From: Anaerolineales bacterium
GTDB taxonomy: Bacteria > Chloroflexota > Anaerolineae > Anaerolineales > Villigracilaceae
NCBI GenBank assembly: GCA_025938055.1
Contig: JAICQC010000200.1
Coordinates: forward strand, 1-8,283
Length of the DNA: 8,283 nt
Direction of reading: 5' to 3'
A program made the position numbers and the translations under genes. The notes under the pieces are model-generated. The model was not told the origin of the DNA. It did no database searches and worked only from the letters and a program-made list of their open reading frames with translations. This document shows, one piece after another, positions 1-5,210 of this stretch. How positions within the stretch are numbered: the stretch's first letter is position 1; each line of letters opens with the position of its first letter.

Positions 1-1675
1 CTTCATGAGGCAAGCCGATCGCCGCGGCTTCGGCAACCGCCGGGTGACTGACCAGCGCCGACTCCACTACTGCAGTGCCAAGACGGTGCCCGCTGACCTT
101 GATCACGTCGTCCACGCGACCGATGATCCAGTAGTAACCGTCCTTGTCGCGCTTGGCAGAATCTCCGGTGGTGTATTTGCCGGGGTTCTTCGACCAGTAC
201 TGGTTCACGTAGCGGTCCGGGTCGCCGTAGATGGTGCGCAGCATAGCTGGCCACGGATTCTTCAGCACGAGATAGCCTTCGGTGTCGTCCGGGACGGGGT
301 TCCCCTGCTCGTCCACGATCTCGGCTTCCTGCCCGAAGAACGGGCGCGTGCCCGAGCCGGGTTTGAGCGGCACAGTGGGTGTGGGCGTGATCATGAACAT
401 GCCCGTCTCCGTCTGCCACCAGGTATCCATAATGGGACACTTCTCCTTGCCGATGACGCGGTAGTACCACTTCCAGGCTTCGGGGTTGATCGGCTCCCCG
501 ACGGAGCCCAGCAGGCGCAGGGACGAAAGATCGTGCTTGTTGGGCCAGGCTTCGCCGAAGCGCATCAGTCCACGGATGGCGGTGGGAGCGGTGTACAGGA
601 TTGTGATGCCGTAGCGCTCCACGCACTGCCACCAGCGGTTCGGGTACGGGAACATCGGTCCACCTTCGAACATGAAGGAGGTAGCGCCGTTGAGCAGCGG
701 ACCATAAACAATGTATGAGTGACCCGTCACCCAGCCGGGGTCTGCCGCACACCACCAGCGGTCTTCATCCTTGATGTCGAAGACGTACTTGAGCGTGGTG
801 TAGGTACCCACCATGTAGCCGCCGTGCGTGTGAACGATGGCTTTCGGTTTGCCGGTGGAGCCGGATGTATAGAGGATGTAGAGCGGGTCTTCGGCGTCCA
901 TCACTTCGGTGGGGCATTTGCCGTTGGCGATGGGCAGCGCCAGCATGTCGTGGTACCAGTGGTCGCGCCCGCCTTCCATCGGCACGTCATGCCCGATGCG
1001 TTTGACGACGATCACGTTCTGTACCGAGGGGCAGCGCTTGAGCGCCTCATCCACCGTGCGCTTGAGCTCCACCACCTTACCGTTGTTGTAACTGCCGTCC
1101 ATGGTGATGACCAGCTTGGACTGGCTGTCGTCGATGCGCCCCTGAAGCGAGTCGACCGAGAAGCCGCCGAACACCACCGAATGGATGGCGCCGATCTTGG
1201 CGCACGCCAGCATGGCAAAGACGATCTCGGGCACGCGTCCCATGTAGATGGTGACGCGGTCGCCCTTGACCACGCCCATGGCTTTGATGATGTTCGCCAT
1301 GCGGCTGACTTCGCGGTTCATGGCGTAGTAGGAATAGGTCTGGTGCAGCTTGCCGTCCTCGCTCTCCCAGATGAGCGCCAGTTTGTTCTTGCGATAGGTT
1401 TTTAGATGTCGGTCAATGCAGTTGTGAACAATATTTACTTTCGCCCCCGTGAACCATTGGAAGAAAGGCTTGTTGGAATCGTCCAACACCTTGTCCCACT
1501 TCTGGAACCACTCCAGTTCCTCGGCTTCGGCTGCCCAGAAGGCTTGCGGGTCCTGCAAGGCTTGTGCCGAGGCGGCATCCCAATCCTTCAGGTTTGCCTG
1601 GGCGATCACTTCCTCAGACGGGTGGTAGACGTCGCCTTCCGTCACTTTGCCATTGGTCTTTTGCTCTGTCACCAT
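1..1675 (-). CDS. acs: Acetyl-CoA synthetase (AMP-forming), N-terminal 558 codons; C-terminus beyond the left edge
   Basis: It activates acetate to acetyl-AMP and then acetyl-CoA in the cytoplasm, feeding acetate into central metabolism. Reading the minus strand from ATG at 1675 gives an unbroken frame to the edge. The start MVTEQKTNGK is preceded by a purine-rich GAGAGGAGAG Shine-Dalgarno. Visible motifs are the nucleotide-binding loop YTSGSTGKPKA (residues 269-279), DTWWQTETG (417-425), whose tryptophan pair lines the acetate pocket in known Acs enzymes, and the hinge GRVDDVIKVSGHRLGT (519-534). The family is usually about 650 residues, so some 90 are missing, including the C-terminal lysine of the PxxxxGK motif that is acetylated in known Acs. 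The A3 loop has alanine where most Acs have glycine, and HTHGGY instead of HTTGGY. The long plus-strand open frames opposite are shadows. Family certain; acetate preference inferred from the WW motif. Confidence 0.97.
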   Translation of the reverse strand, partial: MVTEQKTNGKVTEGDVYHPSEEVIAQANLKDWDAASAQALQDPQAFWAAEAEELEWFQKWDKVLDDSNKPFFQWFTGAKVNIVHNCIDRHLKTYRKNKLALIWESEDGKLHQTYSYYAMNREVSRMANIIKAMGVVKGDRVTIYMGRVPEIVFAMLACAKIGAIHSVVFGGFSVDSLQGRIDDSQSKLVITMDGSYNNGKVVELKRTVDEALKRCPSVQNVIVVKRIGHDVPMEGGRDHWYHDMLALPIANGKCPTEVMDAEDPLYILYTSGSTGKPKAIVHTHGGYMVGTYTTLKYVFDIKDEDRWWCAADPGWVTGHSYIVYGPLLNGATSFMFEGGPMFPYPNRWWQCVERYGITILYTAPTAIRGLMRFGEAWPNKHDLSSLRLLGSVGEPINPEAWKWYYRVIGKEKCPIMDTWWQTETGMFMITPTPTVPLKPGSGTRPFFGQEAEIVDEQGNPVPDDTEGYLVLKNPWPAMLRTIYGDPDRYVNQYWSKNPGKYTTGDSAKRDKDGYYWIIGRVDDVIKVSGHRLGTAVVESALVSHPAVAEAAAIGLPHE

Positions 1676-1723
1676 ATCGTTCTCTCCTCTCTATGAAATA
1701 AAATGTCATAACGATCATGAACT

Positions 1724-1735
1724 CCCACACGTGGG
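1724..1735. promoter_or_regulatory. Short dyad CCCAC-N2-GTGGG upstream of acs
   Basis: A perfect 5-bp inverted repeat separated by two bases lies about 50 bp upstream of the acs start, where a repressor or activator could bind. I could not find a convincing -35/-10 pair around it. The assignment as an operator is a guess from position and symmetry only. Confidence 0.2.
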
Positions 1736-1880
1736 CGGTCAGGACCAGGAAGATTACCAAAAGACTGTAAAAGGAGATTTTCGCTGCCGCTTGATTCTTT
1801 CGACTACACAATACGGGTCACGCGGCACTCAGCAATTCTACCCCTCCTTCGAGAATTGTGATAATTTTTGTAACCCCACC

Positions 1881-1915
1881 GCCGCTACGCGGCACCTCCC
1901 CCTGAAGGGGGAGGT
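1881..1915. repeat. Two adjacent hairpins of a REP-like intergenic repeat
   Basis: Two perfect stems sit back to back: GCCGC-TAC-GCGGC at 1881-1893, and a 9-bp stem with a TGAA loop at 1894-1915 (ACCTCCCCC against GGGGGAGGT). It lies 20 bp past the stop of the minus-strand gene ending at 1935, so it could protect or terminate that transcript, but no T-run follows on either strand. Similar ACCTCCCCCT...AGGGGGAGGT blocks recur in many bacterial genomes as I recall them, which points to a dispersed repeat rather than a gene-specific terminator. Confidence 0.6.
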
Positions 1916-1934
1916 TGGGAGGCGGTCGAGAGTC

Positions 1935-2285
1935 CTACCAGCCTTCGGGTTTTGGTCGGTCACCGTAGAGCTTTTTCCAGACCAGGTCGTTGCCAGCAAA
2001 ATAGTCTGAGACAGCCATGTCGAACGGGCGCTTGTTGTTCTTCTTTTCTGCCGCCATGCGTTCATAGACCGGGCGGATCTCTGGGTCTTTCATGACTGCT
2101 TTGGCATAGCAGACGGCTTCTCGGAAGCGCTGCCGGTGTGCCTTTTGGGCGGGGCTCCACTTGACACCGGACATATCTGCACGGTAAATCACGGACAGCT
2201 TGCCGGTATGGGCACGCCGGAAGACCAGATTGCCGACCTTACCGGTGATGAGTTCGACGAGGGGGTTGAGTTTTGCTTTTGCCAT
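1935..2285 (-). CDS. Conserved small basic protein of unknown function (116 aa)
   Basis: The product begins MAKAKLNPLVELITGKVGNLVFRR and is rich in lysine and arginine, with no signal peptide or membrane segment. Features are a Gly-Lys-rich strand region (residues 13-35), a helix starting SPAQKAHRQRFREAV (44-58), then YAKAVMKDPEIRPVYERMA (60-78) and a VSDYF segment (92-96). I recall hypothetical proteins with the same pattern (a GK-G-VFRR start, an AHR-RFR helix, a DP--RP-YE helix, then a DYF end) in several environmental phyla, but know no function. The ATG at 2285 is chosen because it gives the characteristic MAKAKLNP start; a TTG at 2327 would add 14 unremarkable residues. No strong Shine-Dalgarno is visible. 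Possible -10 hexamers lie at 2363-2368 and 2374-2379, just downstream of the heptamer array at 2392-2453. Confidence 0.75.
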   Translation of the reverse strand: MAKAKLNPLVELITGKVGNLVFRRAHTGKLSVIYRADMSGVKWSPAQKAHRQRFREAVCYAKAVMKDPEIRPVYERMAAEKKNNKRPFDMAVSDYFAGNDLVWKKLYGDRPKPEGW

Positions 2286-2391
2286 GGTAGTAGCTTTCTG
2301 TTGCAAGTGAGTTTCTTCGGCAGACAAGCAGGAGATCCTCAGGAACGCCTCGGGATCGGCAGGGTATAGACATAGTATGGGTAGGAGGGTT

Positions 2392-2453
2392 CTGTACTAG
2401 TGCTGTACTTGTCCTGTACTCGTCCTGTACTGATCCTGTACTGTCTCTGTGTT
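2392..2453 (+). promoter_or_regulatory. Array of five CTGTACT heptamers at exact 11-bp spacing, plus a degenerate sixth
   Basis: Perfect CTGTACT copies start at 2392, 2403, 2414, 2425 and 2436, each followed by a variable 4-bp spacer; a sixth, degenerate CTGTGTT starts at 2447. An 11-bp period puts every copy on nearly the same face of the helix. Direct heptamers with 4-bp spacers are the known site layout of OmpR/PhoB-family response regulators (E. coli pho box, CTGTCAT repeated every 11 bp) and of SARP regulators. The array lies upstream of the minus-strand gene starting at 2285: with TATACC at 2368-2363 as its -10, the nearest copy falls about at -36 to -42. It could instead drive plus-strand transcription toward 2924. 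The regulator is not in the window. Confidence 0.7.
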
Positions 2454-2570
2454 TTCTGGGTAAATTTTAGCGTTCGATCTTCAAAATGTATCCACGTGCC
2501 GATTTCCCCGTGCTGGTGCGTCGTTCGGAAGGATTGCCGCCAAAGTGTAGCACAGGGAAACGGTCGGCAG

Positions 2571-2589
2571 GTTTACAGGCAGTTTACAG
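2571..2589. promoter_or_regulatory. Paired GTTTACAG direct repeat (TTTACA-N5-TTTACA)
   Basis: Two identical octamers, GTTTACAG, start 11 bp apart at 2571 and 2582. Read on the plus strand they give TTTACA-N5-TTTACA, which fits the known Bacillus PhoP box (TT[A/C/T]ACA repeats about 5 bp apart). Read on the minus strand they give CTGTAAA repeated every 11 bp, sharing the CTGTA core of the array at 2392. The binding protein is unknown and the Pho link is inference. Confidence 0.4.
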
Positions 2590-2658
2590 TGACTCAACGA
2601 CCCCGGTGACCTCCCGGGAAGCGCGGGTTGGGACGGTAGGGTCGCTTGCAAAGGATTC

Positions 2659-2669
2659 GTGACAGTCAC
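2659..2669. promoter_or_regulatory. Dyad GTGAC-A-GTCAC, possible operator
   Basis: A perfect 5-bp inverted repeat around one central base lies in the divergent non-coding region, 45 bp upstream of the candidate promoter starting at 2704. Further GTGAC words occur nearby at about 2590 and 2606. Symmetry and position suggest a dimeric regulator site, but it may be chance. Confidence 0.2.
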
Positions 2670-2703
2670 CTGCTCTTGCCGGAGGTCCAGTAACGTTAGG
2701 TAA

Positions 2704-2738
2704 CTGTAAAGTCGTTTCTCGGTGCGGCAAAGTATACT
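2704..2738 (+). promoter_or_regulatory. Candidate promoter, CTGTAAAGTC-N19-TATACT
   Basis: A good -10 hexamer TATACT at 2733-2738 is preceded, 19 bp upstream, by CTGTAAAGTC. The same decamer occurs at the same distance from TATACT at 3347-3381, which makes both more credible. No classical TTGACA is present, so the decamer may be an activator-dependent -35 region. Transcription would start near 2745 and run into the hairpin at 2776-2816. Confidence 0.45.
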
Positions 2739-2775
2739 CGCAACGGTTCGTGAAAATACTTTGGTCATCGGCTCT

Positions 2776-2816
2776 GCGGCTCGGATGAGATACCCTTAAG
2801 GTATGATCCGAGCCGC
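2776..2816 (+). other. Strong stem-loop, 11-bp outer and 5-bp inner stem
   Basis: GCGGCTCGGAT at 2776-2786 is perfectly complementary to 2806-2816. Inside it, ATACC (2790-2794) pairs with GGTAT (2800-2804) around a CTTAA loop, separated by a small asymmetric bulge. No T-run follows, so it is not a standard intrinsic terminator. It may be a leader RNA structure or attenuator ahead of the gene at 2924, or part of a small transcript from the promoter at 2704-2738. Its CGGCTCG/CGAGCCG core also occurs in the two terminator hairpins at 3286 and 3424. Confidence 0.55.
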
Positions 2817-2866
2817 ATCCGTTAAGGAAGTGCCGCGTGCCTTTGCGGCAAGACTCCGGCGAGGCA

Positions 2867-2875
2867 TGTTATACT
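2867..2875 (+). promoter_or_regulatory. Extended -10 promoter (TGTTATACT) for the YegP-like gene
   Basis: TATACT at 2870-2875 carries the extended -10 TGn immediately upstream, which lowers the need for a -35 box; none is obvious. A start near 2882 would give a leader of about 42 nt ending in the perfect AAAGGAGG Shine-Dalgarno. A small hairpin (TGCCGC at 2831-2836 with GCGGCA at 2845-2850) lies where a -35 would be. Confidence 0.5.
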
Positions 2876-2923
2876 TTTCTCGCAGCGTCAAATCAACCAG
2901 CGATCGTTTGAAAGGAGGAAGTT

Positions 2924-3265
2924 ATGGCTGCAAAATTCGTTCTCAGGCAAAGTGGGAAAGGCAAGTTCACGTTCGCCCTCAAAGCACCCAATGGACAGGT
3001 GATCCTCACCGGCGAAAGCTATGCAAGCAAGGTCAGCGCCCTGAACGGGATCGCCTCAGTGCGTAAGAATGCGGGCAAGGACAAGAACTTCGAGGTGCGC
3101 ACGGCGAAGAGCGGCAAGCAATATTTTGTGCTCAAAGCCACCAATGCCGAAGTGATCGGGCAGAGCCAGATGTACTCGAGCGCACGCAGCGTGCCGAAGG
3201 GCATGGCATCGGTGAAGGCGAACGCCCCGGCTGCACAGACGGAAGACCTGACCGGCAAGAAGTAA
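2924..3265 (+). CDS. YegP-like DUF1508 (UPF0339) protein with two tandem repeats, 113 aa
   Basis: This small, basic cytoplasmic protein has two copies of the DUF1508 fold, residues 4-50 (FVLRQSGKGKFTFALKAPNG... to ASVRKNA) and 56-101 (FEVRTAKSGKQYFVLKATNA... to ASVKANA). Each holds the family pattern of a strand pair, the KxxNGxVI turn and a helix ending in (A)SV+xNA. E. coli YegP is a tandem DUF1508 protein of similar length; its biochemical role is poorly defined. The start is secure: AAAGGAGG at 2911-2918 lies 5 nt before the ATG. The gene looks monocistronic, with an extended -10 at 2867-2875 and an intrinsic terminator 20 bp after the stop. The last dozen residues (TEDLTGKK) are a polar tail. 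Family assignment is confident; function is unknown. Confidence 0.9.
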   Translation: MAAKFVLRQSGKGKFTFALKAPNGQVILTGESYASKVSALNGIASVRKNAGKDKNFEVRTAKSGKQYFVLKATNAEVIGQSQMYSSARSVPKGMASVKANAPAAQTEDLTGKK

Positions 3266-3285
3266 CACGACAACGAGTGCAATCA

Positions 3286-3328
3286 GACGGCTCGACACGC
3301 CCCTGCGGCGGTCGAGCCGTCGTTTTTT
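3286..3328 (+). terminator. Rho-independent terminator of the YegP-like gene
   Basis: A perfect 11-bp stem (GACGGCTCGAC at 3286-3296, partner at 3311-3321) is extended inward by CGCC/GGCG pairs past a one-base bulge, and is followed by G and six T residues (3323-3328). It sits 20 bp after the stop codon at 3265. Confidence 0.92.
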
Positions 3329-3346
3329 ATTCCATTCGTAAGCTGG

Positions 3347-3381
3347 CTGTAAAGTCTGTACCCTGCACATCCAGGTATACT
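3347..3381 (+). promoter_or_regulatory. Candidate promoter, CTGTAAAGTC-N19-TATACT, for a short transcript
   Basis: TATACT at 3376-3381 lies exactly 19 bp after CTGTAAAGTC, the same layout as at 2704-2738. A further CTGTA word (CTGTACC at 3356) overlaps the decamer, and CTGTAAAC at 3380 overlaps the -10. Transcription would begin near 3388 and reach a terminator hairpin within 80 nt. Confidence 0.5.
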
Positions 3382-3387
3382 GTAAAC

Positions 3388-3466
3388 GTCAGCGAGAACC
3401 GCCTGTATCCATATGATACAGGCACTACGGCTCGGACCACACTCCTGGTTCGAGCCGTAGTCTTTT
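3388..3466 (+). ncRNA. Candidate small RNA of about 79 nt with two adjacent hairpins
   Basis: Downstream of the promoter at 3347-3381 lie about 13 unpaired bases, then a 9-bp hairpin (GCCTGTATC 3401-3409 with GATACAGGC 3415-3423, loop CATAT), then directly abutting it a 16-pair hairpin (3424-3461, one G-U pair) and a CTTTT tail. There is no credible reading frame: the only ATG (3412) gives 15 codons inside the hairpins with no Shine-Dalgarno. The unit is separate from the YegP-like gene, which has its own terminator ending at 3328. I do not recognise a known RNA family. It could also be a terminated leader, but the next gene starts 250 bp further on in a differently composed region. The 5' end is estimated from the -10. 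Confidence 0.5.
3424..3466 (+). terminator. Intrinsic terminator ending the candidate small RNA
   Basis: ACTACGGCTCG (3424-3434) pairs perfectly with 3451-3461, and inner bases 3435-3439 pair with 3446-3450 (one G-U), leaving a 6-nt loop. CTTTT follows (3462-3466). The stem shares the CGGCTCG/CGAGCCG core with the terminator at 3286. The T-run is short, so termination may be partial. Confidence 0.75.
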
Positions 3467-3716
3467 AAGCCTTAGATGTGACTTTCATGTCGCACATAAA
3501 GTGCAACCAACGCCTGATTTTGCCGTCATGGGAAAAGGAACCTTGCAAAAAGCCTTCATTTTTCGGAGAAATTTGTCAGATTTTAGATTTTTCGGTTATC
3601 CTTGTACTAATAAAGACTTTGGTAATCCAGTTAGAGATAACTTCTGAACGATTTGACTCTAAGATCGTTTAGGAATTTACCTGGTAAGAAGCAAAGTTTG
3701 GTACCGGAGCTTCAAA

Positions 3717-4727
3717 ATGCAATTCAAAGATGCCGCTTACGAAATTTTGAAACAAGAAAATAAGCCATTGCATTACAATGAGATCACGAATAAAGCGATT
3801 GCTGCTGGTTTAATTGAAACAACCGGGCAAACGCCTCACGCAACAATGGGGTCATTGCTATATACAGACACGCTAAAAGAAAACTCTAGGTTTAGGCGCG
3901 GGGATCAAAGGGGTACTTTTACATTAAAAGCAACCGGCCCAACAGAAATAGATCAACAGATTGAAGCTATATACAAGAAGATTCGCCAAGATTTACACAA
4001 GCACCTTTTAGCGATGGAACCTCAGAAATTTGAGGAACTAATTCGATCGTTGCTGGAAGAAATGGGCTTTGAAGAGACTGAGACAACGCAATACACAAAC
4101 GATAGGGGCATTGATGTTCGTGGTATTTTGAAAACAAATCAACTTACTGCCATGAAGGTAGTTATTCAAGCCAAACGCTGGAGAAACAATGTGGGCTCTG
4201 AGATTGTACGCAATCTGCGGGGCTCCTTAAATATGGTAAATGGAGAACAGGGGATAATTGTTACACCTAGCGACTTTACTGCCGAAGCGAAGACGGAAGC
4301 TCAGGCAATAGGTAGATTGCCAATCACACTGATCAACGGGAATGAGCTAATCGATCTCTTAATACAATATCAGGTTGGAGTTAAGCAGGAAGAGCGCATT
4401 ATTTCTTCGATTGACATCGAATACTGGAATGAAGTGCTTGGCGTTTCCCTCGGTGAGCTCCCAGCCCCATCGAGAACAAGAGCTCGCTCGCCCGTTGTCA
4501 GATTTCCTATGGCAATTGAGTCTCGTCACCGAGTGCAAACTTACTTAGGCGAATTGCTTGATTTAAGCGGCAAGATCCGCTTCAATGGGCAGGAATATGC
4601 AACTCCATCCGGTGCCGCAAAAGCCATCGCCATAAGTTGGAGAGAAGTCAACGGCTGGAAATTCTGGAAGTATAAAAATCCAGAAAGTGGCGAATGGGAA
4701 TATATCAGCAGCTTAAGAGCACCGTAA
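3717..4727 (+). CDS. mrr: Mrr-type modification-dependent restriction endonuclease: HARE-HTH, Mrr nuclease, RAMA-like domain
   Basis: Predicted type IV-like restriction enzyme, 336 aa, cytoplasmic. Domains in order: HARE-HTH (about 1-75, FKDAAYEILKQENKPLHYNEI... LYTD... RGTFTL), a winged helix proposed to sense DNA or modified bases; an Mrr catalytic domain (about 100-215) with FEELIRSLLEEMGF (105-118), GID (131-133, candidate catalytic Asp133) and QAK (151-153, Gln151/Lys153), followed by GIIVTPSDFT (179-188); and a C-terminal segment (about 285-330, FNGQEYATPSGAAKA... VNGWKFWKY) matching the RAMA domain, which is linked in the literature to restriction enzymes and DNA methylases. All expected PD-(D/E)xK residues are present, so it is probably active. 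GGAG lies 7 nt before the ATG. It is AT-richer than its neighbours and the preceding 250 bp (3467-3716) is very AT-rich with no clear promoter or gene, which suggests horizontal acquisition. No methylase lies beside it. Confidence 0.9.
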   Translation: MQFKDAAYEILKQENKPLHYNEITNKAIAAGLIETTGQTPHATMGSLLYTDTLKENSRFRRGDQRGTFTLKATGPTEIDQQIEAIYKKIRQDLHKHLLAMEPQKFEELIRSLLEEMGFEETETTQYTNDRGIDVRGILKTNQLTAMKVVIQAKRWRNNVGSEIVRNLRGSLNMVNGEQGIIVTPSDFTAEAKTEAQAIGRLPITLINGNELIDLLIQYQVGVKQEERIISSIDIEYWNEVLGVSLGELPAPSRTRARSPVVRFPMAIESRHRVQTYLGELLDLSGKIRFNGQEYATPSGAAKAIAISWREVNGWKFWKYKNPESGEWEYISSLRAP

Positions 4728-4734
4728 GTATTAG

Positions 4735-5052
4735 TCTACAATAAACATCGAGACAATCCAAGGATACGTTACTCTTATAAAAGACATCGTTTCAGGTATG
4801 GCTGCTTTGATTGCTGCCATCATAGCTATGATGGGTTTTCGAACCTGGAAGAAGCTACTTCACTGGTAAACCCAGTAGGAACTTGCTCAAAGATTACTGC
4901 GTGCCATTGTCGAAGGCAATCGTGAGTTGATCAAGCTTTATGAAGAGAAGGTCAAGAAGGTGATCGAGAGGGTGTGGGAGGGGGGAGACCCTAAGGGTCT
5001 TTCGTGCGAACAAGTGTCTTGTCTAGCAGGAGAGCCTGGCAATGAGTCTTGA
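4735..5052 (+). pseudogene. Broken gene for a small single-pass membrane protein (two in-frame stops)
   Basis: One frame reads through a membrane-like N-terminus (DIVSGMAALIAAIIAMMGF, from about 4783) followed by RTWKKLLHW, then TAA at 4867-4869, Thr-Gln, TAG at 4876-4878, and continues in the same frame as ELAQRLLRAIVEGNRELIKLYEEKVKKVIERV to TGA at 5050. I recall small membrane proteins reading RTWKKQLKGKTEYELARRLL at this point. The spacing matches residue for residue, so the TAA could come from a Lys codon and the TAG from a Tyr codon by single substitutions. No start codon is visible before 4798, and the original N-terminus may be lost. Codons after about 4980 run into the repeat starting at 4986, so the true tail is probably displaced. 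It follows mrr by a few bases on the same strand. Function unknown. Confidence 0.55.
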
Positions 5053-5080
5053 AGGTCAGCCAAGCAGACCCTTAGGGTCT
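4986..5080. mobile_element. 95-bp MITE-like element bounded by 15-bp inverted repeats
   Basis: AGACCCTAAGGGTCT at 4986-5000 and AGACCCTTAGGGTCT at 5066-5080 are exact reverse complements. Each end is also a self-complementary hairpin (AGACCC/GGGTCT with a 3-base loop). The interior has no reading frame of its own and interrupts the end of the decayed membrane-protein gene. Size, perfect terminal inverted repeats and lack of coding capacity fit a non-autonomous element; no clear target duplication is visible. A pair of transcript-level hairpins is the alternative. Confidence 0.5.
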
Positions 5081-5140
5081 AATAACAAGGATGAAATCGT
5101 CGCCTGCATCGAGACTGAGTTTATCCTGTTTAACAGGAGA

Positions 5141-5192
5141 CACTTGCACCTGGCGCAAGTGCAGGTGTTGCTTCGCCCTCCGGGCTCGCAAC
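5141..5192. repeat. Dispersed palindromic repeat, copy A
   Basis: Two hairpins follow each other: CACTTGC (5141-5147) with GCAAGTG (5155-5161), and GTTGC (5167-5171) with GCAAC (5188-5192), the latter enclosing GCCC-TCC-GGGC. A small TCCTGT/ACAGGA dyad lies just before it at about 5123-5137. The sequence is related to the right part of the foldback element at 7441-7490 (both carry CAC[C/T]TGCAC, CTGGC or TGGC, GCA[A/G]GTGCA[A/G]GTG and GCTTCGC, then GACATT). It lies just past the stop of the minus-strand cupin gene at 5211 and may help end or stabilise that transcript. Confidence 0.55.
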
Positions 5193-5210
5193 GACATTAA
5201 GAGGACAGAA

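Noticed and set aside
3..755. A 250-codon minus-strand frame overlapping acs
   Set aside because: Another frame of the same strand encodes an unmistakable acetyl-CoA synthetase with all motifs; this one is arginine-rich, low-complexity shadow sequence.
5..1405. Long plus-strand open frames opposite acs (237 and 228 codons, back to back)
   Set aside because: They mirror the codon bias of the real minus-strand acs frame, have no Shine-Dalgarno and resemble no protein family.
1614..1811. A 65-codon minus-strand frame with a hydrophobic stretch just upstream of acs
   Set aside because: It starts with TTG, has no well-placed Shine-Dalgarno and overlaps the acs start in another frame; the hydrophobic part may simply reflect T-rich promoter DNA. 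A small membrane protein is not excluded.
2392..2453. The heptamer array considered as replication iterons
   Set aside because: No Rep gene, DnaA boxes or AT-rich unwinding block accompany it; iterons are usually longer (17-22 bp).
2481..2768. A 95-codon minus-strand frame in the divergent control region
   Set aside because: No family resemblance, and it overlaps several regulatory repeats and promoters.
3412..3459. A 15-codon frame inside the two hairpins of the candidate small RNA
   Set aside because: No Shine-Dalgarno, and the codons are dictated by the stems.
4986..5192. Short spaced inverted repeats considered as a CRISPR remnant
   Set aside because: The repeats are inverted rather than direct, differ in sequence and lack uniform spacers; no cas genes are nearby.
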